From DATFXF01 sp035258565 (lineage in GTDB: Bacteria > Acidobacteriota > Terriglobia > Acidiferrales > UBA7541), in the NCBI GenBank assembly GCA_035258565.1, contig DATFXF010000150.1, positions 1-10,571 on the forward strand: 10,571 nt of DNA. Reading direction: 5' to 3'. Under the pieces are notes generated by a model. The model did not search any database. It was not told the origin of the DNA and saw only the letters and a program-made list of their open reading frames with translations. The position numbers and the translations under genes were made by a program. How positions within the stretch are numbered: the first letter of the stretch is position 1; each line of letters opens with the position of its first letter. Of the stretch, positions 1 to 6,213 are shown piece after piece.

Positions 1-23
1 TTCTATCCTCGTGCGGGATAGAA
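1..23 (-). terminator. Hairpin at the end of the lasso operon (possible terminator)
   Basis: TTCTATCC (1-8) and GGATAGAA (16-23) form a perfect 8-bp inverted repeat with a 7-nt loop. On the minus strand the stem begins immediately after the TAG stop (24-26) of the methyltransferase gene, where an operon terminator is expected. The stem is not GC-rich, and any T-tract would lie outside the window, so the terminator call is an inference. Confidence 0.45.
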
Positions 24-1172
24 CTACCGGCTGTACTTCTCTGAGAGCTCGGCCACACGTATCAAAGCGTCTTCCCATTTGGGAAAACGAGCTGGAAACC
101 GAGCCGCGACTCGCCGGGCAATTTCTTCCAGCGATGAGACTCCGTCCATCAAAGCCAAGATGGACTGATCAATCTGGCCATCTTCGCTGAGCACGGGCAG
201 ATAGGTGCTGGCTCGTCTCAGTAAGCGCGCAGCAGAGACAGCCGCACCGAAGAAAGTCGATTGCCTGAAGCTGGCCTTCACCAGTCCGGGCTGCGCTCCG
301 TCCAATATGTGTGTGTCCCATCTCCAGATGTAATCCTCGCCGACTAGGTCCGCCTTCAGGGCGACTGTAACTGTTTCGCCCGGAGCTAGTTCGACTGGTT
401 CCGACCAGGGGAAAAACGCGCCTCCGTAGATGGTCTCCGGCGCGTAGGGCGAATTGGAAAAACCTACACCGTCCGCCAGAGTGGCGTCGAACCATATGAG
501 CAACCCATGGGCAGTTCCCGCTCGAGTAATCGTGCACCTGAACTCGCCATCAATGTCCGGGCTCTCCACAGTTGCATACTCAAGGGTGGCCCAGCACGAA
601 GGTTGCGCTAGCAATTGTTCCGGCCTGAGCCGCTCCCTACCCCAAGAATTGCTTGCCATTCGCTGGGCGGGACGCAGGTCAAAGGAATAGCCATTGATGC
701 TCCAGGGCCCGACCCTGCGCCCATACGCTTCCGGCGCCTCTACGACCGCCGCCCACAAGGTATCGCGCTGCGGGATTAGCACACCCGCTGGAGCCAGGAA
801 GCGCCGTCGAGCATCCACAACCGCGAGGATATGGTGCTCGAAAGGAGGGAGCACACCACGGAGGTCGGACACCATCACATCGCATTGCTCGGGCAGCTTG
901 ACCCGCGTGGAAAAGTCCTGGATGAACTCAATCTTCTCCCCGTACCCGTTGGCTATGGCGGTTTCTCGTGCTACCTGAATCGAGTCGTCTGGCTCGATGG
1001 CGTAAACGCGGCGCGCGCCGAACTGACAGGCCAACAGCGCAATGATGCCGGTGCCAGTGCCAACATCAACAACGACCGAGCCTGATCTGACGGCCTGCCG
1101 AAGGGCTTGGGCATAGGCCTGCATGCGTACCTGGTCGGCGATCATGCTACCGTAGGCGGGAATGCTGTACAT
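24..1172 (-). CDS. PRMT-like SAM-dependent methyltransferase with C-terminal PqqD-like domain (putative lasso tailoring enzyme)
   Basis: This 382-aa protein has a class I SAM-binding motif VDVGTGTG (35-42) with an acidic residue ending the next strand (E60). The N-terminal pattern Y..Y..MI.D..R...Y matches the protein arginine methyltransferase family. The PRMT double-Glu loop is recognisable as SDLRG....E: D103 replaces the first Glu, and E112 keeps the second at the usual spacing. A PRMT-type beta-barrel follows, but its THW loop reads TIY. Residues about 331-382 (SSLEEIARRVAARFP, then a final helix) resemble the second half of PqqD, the fold used for RiPP leader recognition. It starts 4 nt after the kinase stop and is the last gene of the lasso operon, so it probably methylates the lasso peptide. 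The target is unknown: Arg in the core is suggested by the family, and a carboxylate is possible because lasso O-methyltransferases exist. The SD is weak (TAGG directly before ATG), suggesting translational coupling. Confidence 0.8.
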   Translation of the reverse strand: MYSIPAYGSMIADQVRMQAYAQALRQAVRSGSVVVDVGTGTGIIALLACQFGARRVYAIEPDDSIQVARETAIANGYGEKIEFIQDFSTRVKLPEQCDVMVSDLRGVLPPFEHHILAVVDARRRFLAPAGVLIPQRDTLWAAVVEAPEAYGRRVGPWSINGYSFDLRPAQRMASNSWGRERLRPEQLLAQPSCWATLEYATVESPDIDGEFRCTITRAGTAHGLLIWFDATLADGVGFSNSPYAPETIYGGAFFPWSEPVELAPGETVTVALKADLVGEDYIWRWDTHILDGAQPGLVKASFRQSTFFGAAVSAARLLRRASTYLPVLSEDGQIDQSILALMDGVSSLEEIARRVAARFPARFPKWEDALIRVAELSEKYSR

Positions 1173-1176
1173 CCTA

Positions 1177-2178
1177 TTAGGTTTGACTGGGGTTTGCCCC
1201 AGGAGAAACGAGTTTCAGCAGGTCGTCGCAGATGATTTCGCAGAGTCTCGATAGGGATGAGGAATCTTCTGGAACCCTGACCTGGCGCAACGGCACGCTT
1301 TTCACCATGCGGGCCAGAAGCGCAAACTCCGAGGCTCGCATCGCTTTGTCCAACAAATAAGCCACATGGCTATTCGCAACCAAGGACATTAACCCAGCTC
1401 CGCCGGAAAGCGCTTCAACGAAAGGCGTCCCGCGATCGGCGGCACCGCCCGGCCCGAGTAGGTAAGCCGCGGCAAGGGGCAGAGGCTCCTCCTGAAAGCG
1501 ATATCCATTTCCGTTAAGTTCAAGGTAACGTTTCTCCCAGGTGGGCGTCAGACGCGGTAAGGCATCCGCAGAGGCAAACAGGGCCTCAACTGAATTGGGC
1601 CACAAGCAAAGACGCGGAAAAGTGGACTGCGCCCAGAAAGAACTGCCACGCTCCAGCAGCGGAACGACGTCATCCGAGAGCACCGCGTAGCCTAGTTTTG
1701 CAAAGGCGGCTGCAGTTGTGGACTTGCCTGCGCCGGGCGGGCCGAGCAGGGCAATCGCCCGACCGTCGATCGCAACAGCGCTGGCATGCAGGCAAATGAC
1801 ACCGCGCAGGCGTAGAAGAAAGGCCAGCACCGGACCCAGCAGGTAAGTCGCTGTATCTTCTAGGGTCGATGGATCCGGCCAGGCGGCCCAGACTTGGGTA
1901 CCTGAGCGATCCATGACGAACTCAGTCCCGTCTCGATAGCGAAGCCGGAAGTAACCCCCACCAGCCAATCGCCAGACTTCCAATGCAGGTCTGCCATGCT
2001 CGTCTCGAAAGGGACTCAGATACCATATCTGCTCCCCCACTGGGCCGCCCAGCTGAGGTGGCATCGTACCCAGCCACATTTGAACATCCACTGCCGACTC
2101 GGTTGAGACAATAGTCAATCCGGGAACAGGCTGGTTGGAAAGAAAATTTAAGCCGAACGCGGAGTGCGAAACGGACAT
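1177..2178 (-). CDS. HPr kinase/phosphorylase-like protein (putative lasso-peptide kinase)
   Basis: This 333-aa protein carries a Walker A loop GPPGAGKS (146-153), followed by the SDD motif (168-170) typical of HPr kinase/phosphorylase C-terminal domains, and CLHASAV before it (129-135). The N-terminus (FGLNFLSNQPVPGL) resembles other HPrK-like proteins in RiPP clusters. It lacks the separate N-terminal domain of true HPrK. In known lasso clusters (paeninodin type) such kinases phosphorylate a Ser at the precursor C-terminus. Here the neighbouring precursor ends Thr-Lys-Thr-His, so Thr48 or Thr46 would be the analogous acceptor; this is inference. It begins 26 nt after the precursor stop with no convincing SD before ATG 2178, consistent with translation coupled to the precursor. 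The start is supported by the conserved N-terminal motif beginning at residue 8. Confidence 0.85.
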   Translation of the reverse strand: MSVSHSAFGLNFLSNQPVPGLTIVSTESAVDVQMWLGTMPPQLGGPVGEQIWYLSPFRDEHGRPALEVWRLAGGGYFRLRYRDGTEFVMDRSGTQVWAAWPDPSTLEDTATYLLGPVLAFLLRLRGVICLHASAVAIDGRAIALLGPPGAGKSTTAAAFAKLGYAVLSDDVVPLLERGSSFWAQSTFPRLCLWPNSVEALFASADALPRLTPTWEKRYLELNGNGYRFQEEPLPLAAAYLLGPGGAADRGTPFVEALSGGAGLMSLVANSHVAYLLDKAMRASEFALLARMVKSVPLRQVRVPEDSSSLSRLCEIICDDLLKLVSPGANPSQT

Positions 2179-2204
2179 GGACTAAGGGGTTTGTGGTGTT
2201 CGAC

Positions 2205-2354
2205 CTAGTGAGTCTTAGTATTCGGCTTGGCACCACCATCACGGACCTTGGAGGTGTTGCCGCCTGCGCGTGTGATTTCGCGGATGTCACCGTAAACAAT
2301 CAACTGAGGGCTGTGATAAGGAGGCTTCGCTGGTTTCGGGATTTGTGAGCTCAC
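2205..2354 (-). CDS. Lasso peptide precursor (intact)
   Basis: This 49-aa precursor starts at GTG 2354, six nt after a strong SD AAGGAGG (2367-2361). Upstream in-frame codons have no such site, so the longer reading frame is rejected. The leader contains YHSPQLIVYGDIREIT (13-28), matching the lasso leader pattern YxxPxLxxxGxxxxxT that B1 proteins bind. The C-terminal part is RAGGNTSKVRDGGAKPNTKTH, with one acidic residue, D39, as the only possible macrolactam acceptor. If G31 is residue 1, the ring is nine-membered (G1-D9), with a tail GGAKPNTKTH. If G32 is residue 1, the ring has eight members. Applying the usual rule that Thr is at -2 would start at A30 and give a ten-membered ring, outside the canonical 7-9 range. 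The tail is unusually hydrophilic. It lies between the cyclase and the HPrK-like gene. Confidence 0.85.
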   Translation of the reverse strand: MSSQIPKPAKPPYHSPQLIVYGDIREITRAGGNTSKVRDGGAKPNTKTH

Positions 2355-2360
2355 AGCACT

Positions 2361-2367
2361 CCTCCTT
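2361..2367 (-). promoter_or_regulatory. Strong ribosome binding site of the lasso precursor
   Basis: AAGGAGG on the minus strand (2367-2361) is separated by 6 nt (agtgct) from the GTG at 2354-2352. This is the strongest SD in the operon, as expected for a precursor needed in excess over its enzymes, and it fixes the unusual GTG start. Confidence 0.8.
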
Positions 2368-2502
2368 GGGACACTTATAGTTGATTTCTCTCGTGTAATG
2401 CAACCAGTAATGCAAAGTGGATGCCACACAATAAGAATGGTGTGTAATCCATCCGGAAGTTAAAATCATTTCGTGAGAGCTTGGGAACCTTGTCCTCCCC
2501 CG

Positions 2503-2649
2503 TCAAAAAAGCTTTATTACGCCTCTGAATATCGTCGGTAACTTTGCCCTCACCCGAGATATCCGGGGTAACTCACGGATATCGCCGTAAACCCGTAGTC
2601 GGGGACTCTGGTATGGTATTTTCCGTTTTTCCGGCGGCATCAAGCTCAA
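2503..2649 (-). pseudogene. Second lasso precursor gene, apparently frameshifted just after the leader
   Basis: The visible frame from TTG 2649 gives 48 aa. AGGAG (2661-2657) lies 7 nt upstream of this TTG; the ATG at 2640 has no well-spaced SD. From this TTG the leader aligns gap-free with the intact precursor: S2, P6, K10, P12, Y13, S15, P16, L18, V20 and YGDIRE (21-26) are identical. The frame then reads LPRISRVRAKLPTIF, with no Thr at 28 and no Asp or Glu, so it could not form a macrolactam. A -1 shift at TTA (2571-2569) instead reads ELTPDISGEGKVTDD. This restores T28 and puts K36, V37, D39 and N45 at the same positions as in the intact peptide. The restored frame stays open to a TAA at 2377-2375, longer than a normal core. 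The 5' end overlaps the cyclase C-terminal codons. It could be a decayed paralogue or a sequencing error. Confidence 0.7.
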
Positions 2650-4504
2650 GATCGTGCTCCTGAGGCCTGCTCTTAAGATCGATTCCATCCTGAGAACGCA
2701 ACCAGAGGTTTAGGCTCAGTACCCGGAGCTTCGCCCAGAGACGCAGGGGATTCGTTTTTCCCGTCATCGGGGAGAGTTTGCCCCGATCCACATATCGGTC
2801 TAGTGCCGGTGCGGGATGGAAATGGTTCAGCCACTGCACATCGGAGCCCCGGAGTAACTCCGAAACGGGGTCCCCCGCCAGGGGGGCCTTGGGACGTAAT
2901 CGCACTGTTTCGGGCAAAGTGCCGCGCATGGCTTGGCGCAGCAACTCCTTGTCCGCACACCAAGGAAGCGGGGGAAGCTGCAGCAGGTAACGCAGCAGGC
3001 GTAGGTCGAAGAATGGGTAGCGAACCTCCACTGGCAGCCGGGTCACACTTGGATCATAACCTTCGAAGAGCGCCGGCCAGAACACACTAATCAAAGACTG
3101 ATAGGCCCCAGGGCGGAGCGGGCCTTCCGGTGTGGGAACGCTGTTCAGTTGTTCCCAGCGCGCCCGCAAGTCCAGGCGCGCCACGAAATCCTCGTTCAAC
3201 CATGGGGGAAACAATTGTCGCCAGGGGTTTTTCGTGAACAAGATCCGCAGACGGGTGGGAATGTAGAGTCGGGAGAACCGACCCTCAACCATTAGATAGC
3301 TCGCCAGATCCCCCGCCAATTTAGCAAGTTGTCGACCCTTGAGCAGCTTGGAGCAATGATAGGACAACGAGGTCGATAGAGAAGGGTCACCACCATAGCC
3401 CGTCAGGGCCACGCGGTGGCGTACTGCAATTTGCCGTAACTGGTCGGCCGCACTCGCCGCAAGCGGCTCATCGGTCGGCTCAGGCGGGAGTAACCCCGGC
3501 TCGCCCCAGCGCTCGAAAAGCTTATACTTGTCTAGCGCAAGAAATTCGACGGGGATTCCCAATGCCTCCGCCACCAGGCTTGTATACTTGCGCTCCTGAT
3601 CAGGGATCAAGCGTTCGAATACCCCTGTGTAAGCACGCAGGTCGAATGAGGTCGACCGTGACGACAGGAGCTCTTTGGCTGTGGCCGCAACTGTGGTTGA
3701 GTCCAGCCCTCCACTCATCAAGACACCTACACTGTCCGTCCGCAGCCGATCCTCGACGGCTGTTCGCATCAGCGCACGGAAATGGTCAACATACTCGCTT
3801 GTGCGCTTGTATCGGATCGGCCCCTCAATAGGCAACGTCCAGTAGCGCTCCACACGCAGGGTCCCTTCTGACCAAGTTAGCAAGTGCGCGGGCGGCAGGC
3901 GCTGGATATAGGCAAAGGCGGTGCTGGAAGGCTCTTGGTTAAACTCAAAAAGTAGGAAATCTGCGATGGCTAGATCATTCCGCTCGTCCGAAACACCCGG
4001 ATGGAGTCGTACACAGTTTAGGGTGTTGCTGAAGACCAAGCCGTCGGCAACCTGCGCGTAATAGAACGGTTTGACGCCAAGGTGGTCGCGTGCGCAGAAA
4101 AGGCGCCTGCGCTGCCCATCCCAGATGGCGAAGGCGAAGTCGCCCAGCAGGTGCTCGACGCACTCTTCGCCCCAAGCGCCGTAAGCATGCAGAATCAATT
4201 CCGCATCGGTGGCTGTCAGCAGGCGGGTCCGGCCCTTCGATGACAGCTTCTGGATCAGGTCAGTACCGCCATCGATACGCGCATCGGCCGTGATCCAGAT
4301 TCGTCCGTCCAAGCTCGCCGGCTGACACTCGGACACCGATTCTTGCGTGGTGCGGAGCAGCGCGTGCCCCAACCCAACCGGGCCTGCAGTCCATATCCGC
4401 TGTGCGTCCGGCCCGCGATAGGCCAGAAACTCAGTCATCCTCTGCAGGAGAGCCCGATCGAGGGGAGCGCCGTCCGAGTTCAGAATCCCGGCAATGCCGC
4501 TCAT
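2573..4504 (-). CDS. Lasso cyclase (asparagine synthetase B-like macrolactam synthetase)
   Basis: This 643-aa AsnB homologue would adenylate the core Asp side chain and close the macrolactam with the N-terminal amine. The N-terminal class II glutaminase-like domain (about 1-200: YRGPDA at 29-34, ARDHLGVKPFYY at 138-149) begins Met-Ser-Gly-Ile. The catalytic Cys2 of true glutamine-dependent enzymes is therefore Ser, which fits a cyclase that does not need ammonia. The synthetase domain carries the PP-loop SGGLDS (264-269), GYGGD further on, and the YPFFDLRLL and KELLRQAM segments usual near the C-terminus. The start overlaps the B2 stop by 4 nt (ATGA), so the two are translationally coupled. 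The last roughly 40 residues after the expected family end (LNLWLRS) look unconstrained and overlap, in another frame, the leader of the broken precursor. Confidence 0.9.
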   Translation of the reverse strand: MSGIAGILNSDGAPLDRALLQRMTEFLAYRGPDAQRIWTAGPVGLGHALLRTTQESVSECQPASLDGRIWITADARIDGGTDLIQKLSSKGRTRLLTATDAELILHAYGAWGEECVEHLLGDFAFAIWDGQRRRLFCARDHLGVKPFYYAQVADGLVFSNTLNCVRLHPGVSDERNDLAIADFLLFEFNQEPSSTAFAYIQRLPPAHLLTWSEGTLRVERYWTLPIEGPIRYKRTSEYVDHFRALMRTAVEDRLRTDSVGVLMSGGLDSTTVAATAKELLSSRSTSFDLRAYTGVFERLIPDQERKYTSLVAEALGIPVEFLALDKYKLFERWGEPGLLPPEPTDEPLAASAADQLRQIAVRHRVALTGYGGDPSLSTSLSYHCSKLLKGRQLAKLAGDLASYLMVEGRFSRLYIPTRLRILFTKNPWRQLFPPWLNEDFVARLDLRARWEQLNSVPTPEGPLRPGAYQSLISVFWPALFEGYDPSVTRLPVEVRYPFFDLRLLRYLLQLPPLPWCADKELLRQAMRGTLPETVRLRPKAPLAGDPVSELLRGSDVQWLNHFHPAPALDRYVDRGKLSPMTGKTNPLRLWAKLRVLSLNLWLRSQDGIDLKSRPQEHDLELDAAGKTENTIPESPTTGLRRYP

Positions 4505-4968
4505 CGTTCTTCCACAGCCACGGCAGCGATGTCGCGGTCAAACGGCGCGTAGTGCTGGTGTACGTCCTCTGTATCATTCAAGATCACACCGCCGAGCTGC
4601 ACCCAAGCGTGAGCCTTCAGGCCGCCTCCTGCCTTGCGCACGCCGATGCGCAGGTCAACGGGAACGCCCCGGCGGAGCAGGAGCCACCAGAGGACCAGCG
4701 ATTGCTCAAGACAGTTGGTTCGGCACAGGCTATACCGCGATGCGACTCGCAATATACTGGCGACGTTCTTGCCATGAGCGACGGAAGCTTCCGGGCAGCC
4801 GACCGGTCCGGCTTCTCCTCTAGGCGCAAGTCGCCGGAGCGCGCCCTGCCAGCGCCGGAAGCCCCCCAACCGCAACGCCACAGCTGTCACGGGAAGCAGA
4901 GCCATGCTCTGGACAAGCAGCCACCGCTCATCTCCGGATAATCGCCGAAACCGCCCCAGCCTACCCAC
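4501..4968 (-). CDS. Lasso leader peptidase B2 (transglutaminase-like cysteine protease)
   Basis: This 155-aa protein starts at GTG 4968. GAGG (4978-4975) sits 6 nt upstream of that GTG, whereas the possible TTG at 4980 has no clear SD; using it would add 4 residues. The triad of the lasso B2/transglutaminase-like family is visible: Cys86 in NCLEQS, His120 in AHAWV, and Asp132 in LND. It would cut the precursor between leader and core, using B1 for leader delivery. The N-terminal third (GDERWLLVQSMALLPVTAVALRL) is the hydrophobic helical segment usual in B2. It overlaps the B1b stop by 8 nt and the cyclase start by 4 nt, forming a B1-B2-C coupled block. Confidence 0.88.
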   Translation of the reverse strand: MGRLGRFRRLSGDERWLLVQSMALLPVTAVALRLGGFRRWQGALRRLAPRGEAGPVGCPEASVAHGKNVASILRVASRYSLCRTNCLEQSLVLWWLLLRRGVPVDLRIGVRKAGGGLKAHAWVQLGGVILNDTEDVHQHYAPFDRDIAAVAVEER

Positions 4969-5254
4969 CGTCAACCTCAATCAGTCCGTTCTCGACAAGC
5001 TTTTCAATCAAGACCTGGAGGTCCTGACGGAGTTGCTCGGGATCAACCTCGTACTCGCCCAACAGAGCTTCATATGCTGTCTGAATCGAATCGGCGCTTG
5101 TCAACGTCGCCCACATGCGCGTGCCAACTTTATCAAGGCCAAAATAGCGTTCGTTATTGATATTGAGGAGAACGGATTCGCCCTCGATCTGTCGGACGAG
5201 CACGTACTCGGGCACCGAGACCCGCATTGTGAAGGGGACGGTCAAGTTTTTCAT
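4961..5254 (-). CDS. PqqD-like RiPP recognition element, second copy (B1b)
   Basis: This 97-aa protein starts at ATG 5254 (MKNLTVPF), with AAGAG 6 nt upstream. A longer frame starting further upstream has no SD and adds a non-PqqD stretch. The PqqD/RRE pattern is clear: ESVLLNINNERYFGLDKVGTRMW, split here as LLNINNERYFGLD then VGTRMW, followed by the winged-helix half (YEALLGEYEVDPEQLRQDL) and GLIEV. RRE proteins bind the lasso leader through a beta-strand addition and present it to B2 and C. It overlaps the B2 gene and is the direct positional equivalent of B1 in standard lasso operons. It resembles the upstream copy at 5524-5856 throughout. Confidence 0.88.
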   Translation of the reverse strand: MKNLTVPFTMRVSVPEYVLVRQIEGESVLLNINNERYFGLDKVGTRMWATLTSADSIQTAYEALLGEYEVDPEQLRQDLQVLIEKLVENGLIEVDGG

Positions 5255-5523
5255 CCGGAGCTCTTGGCTGGAGTCGGGCCCGGTTGTGGCGGGCTTGCAG
5301 AAACCCCCCGCGAGACGGATGATATCAAAAGATTGGGCCGGCGCAAGGGAAGCCCACACAACGCAGTCTAGAGCTTAGAAACGGACAGCTGCGGCCACGG
5401 CAACCAAATTGACCTAGAAAGAATGGGCGTCTCCCCTCGGATGCTCTTATATTAGCCAGCTGAATCTTATCCCCTCTGGGAAATAAGGAAAGAAACCCTT
5501 TGGCCGAGATCAGGCAAGGAACC
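5255..5523 (-). other. Untranslated gap between the two RRE genes
   Basis: These 269 nt between the two PqqD-like genes contain no frame with an RBS or a recognisable domain, and I found no third precursor on either strand. No convincing terminator or promoter was seen, although an internal promoter is possible. Confidence 0.5.
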
Positions 5524-5856
5524 CTAGGCAGCTGGACCATCCAGCACTTCGATGAGCCCTTCGGCCAGCAACCGCTCGAGCAGCGCCAGCAGATCGGTCT
5601 CGCAGCGTTGCGGCTCGACATCGTACTCTTTCAGGAGGGTTTCACGAACCTCGTTCACGCTCCGCGGCTGCTGAACCAGCTCCCAGACCCGCGCTCCAAC
5701 CGAGTCGAGGCCGTAGTACACCCCACTCTTAATATTGAGGATCGCTGCCTCCCCTACCAGGTTGCAGGAGATCTGATCCTTGGCGACCCGGATGATTGAA
5801 CCTGCTGAGAATATGCTTTTCTTGCCTTCAGCTTCTGGTGTTTCCGCATCGCACAA
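5524..5856 (-). CDS. PqqD-like RiPP recognition element, first copy (B1a)
   Basis: This 110-aa protein starts at TTG 5856, with AAAGAGG (5870-5864) at a 7-nt spacing. It has the full PqqD/RRE pattern: AAILNIKSGVYYGLDSVGARVW, read here as LNIKSGVYYGLD then VGARVW, then VNEVRETLLKEYDVEPQ and GLIEVLDG. It is the first gene of the lasso operon and is separated from B1b by about 270 nt with no recognisable gene. Two complete RREs in one lasso operon are unusual. It may serve the second (now broken) precursor, or one of the tailoring enzymes. The N-terminal 18 residues before the domain are polar and unremarkable. Confidence 0.85.
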   Translation of the reverse strand: MCDAETPEAEGKKSIFSAGSIIRVAKDQISCNLVGEAAILNIKSGVYYGLDSVGARVWELVQQPRSVNEVRETLLKEYDVEPQRCETDLLALLERLLAEGLIEVLDGPAA

Positions 5857-5904
5857 TTGATCGCCTCTTTCGCCTCGACCGATTCTGTTGTACTTCTGGA
5901 AGCT

Positions 5905-5975
5905 CCGTTCCGCGCACTCGCTGCCTTACACGGAACGGCGCTTGATTATCGTGACGCTTCACAGGGAACCGCCAA
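5905..5975 (-). promoter_or_regulatory. Candidate promoter and operator of the lasso operon
   Basis: On the minus strand a GATAAT -10-like hexamer (5950-5945) has TTGGCG (5975-5970) 19 nt upstream. That spacing is longer than ideal, so the promoter is tentative. Just downstream, CCGTTCCG (5905-5912) and CGGAACGG (5931-5938) form a perfect 8-bp inverted repeat with an 18-nt spacer, covering the expected transcription start. The arrangement fits either a dimeric repressor operator or a 5'-leader hairpin, about 50 nt before the first start codon of the operon. Confidence 0.3.
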
Positions 5976-6104
5976 TGGATTCTAAATTTGGAGCTATAGT
6001 ATCAAGCCCATCTAGCGGTAAGCACCCTCGATCTGCGTCCCGAGGGAAAAGACCGGAACAGCATAGATAACTCGGGGTCAGCTCTAGGCGCTTGCGGGAA
6101 CAAC

Positions 6105-6124
6105 ATCGACAAAAAACTGTCGAT
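6105..6124. repeat. Inverted repeat, 7-bp stem
   Basis: ATCGACA (6105-6111) and TGTCGAT (6118-6124) are perfect complements around a 6-nt A-rich loop (aaaaac on the plus strand). On the minus strand the loop is gtttttt-like but lies inside the stem, not after it. Confidence 0.7.
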
Positions 6125-6148
6125 CTGGTGCAAGCCCCTTGTTTTCAA

Positions 6149-6177
6149 CCGCCCGAAGGGGCCACTCATTCGGGCGG
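6149..6177. repeat. Inverted repeat, 9-bp GC-rich stem
   Basis: CCGCCCGAA (6149-6157) and TTCGGGCGG (6169-6177) are perfect complements around an 11-nt loop. This is the most stable of the three hairpins. Neither side carries a U-tract. Confidence 0.75.
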
Positions 6178-6213
6178 GGTCCCCGAACGAGCGTAGACCG
6201 TTATGCGCCCCGA

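Noticed and set aside
2374..2408. Possible promoter (TTGCAT, 18 nt, TATAAG) directly before the intact precursor
   Set aside because: The -35 matches consensus at only three positions, and the start would fall inside the SD, leaving almost no 5' leader; too weak to annotate.
2395..2415. Direct repeat GTAATGCAA (2395-2403 and 2407-2415)
   Set aside because: Only two 9-bp copies with a 3-nt spacer, in a region that is probably former coding sequence of the broken precursor; likely chance.
2205..2429. Longer 74-residue version of the intact lasso precursor
   Set aside because: The AAGGAGG site at 2367-2361 places the start at GTG 2354, and the 48-49 residue length then matches the leader length of the second precursor (Tyr at 13 in both).
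2565..2575. Programmed -1 ribosomal frameshift to make the second precursor
   Set aside because: The -1 shift gives the right peptide, but the local sequence (GTTACCCC) is not a classical X-XXY-YYZ slippery site and no stimulatory structure is evident; a mutation or sequencing error is simpler.
4402..4941. Plus-strand open frame of 179 codons across the B2 gene
   Set aside because: Antisense to a gene with an intact Cys-His-Asp triad and overlapping neighbours; no RBS or domain.
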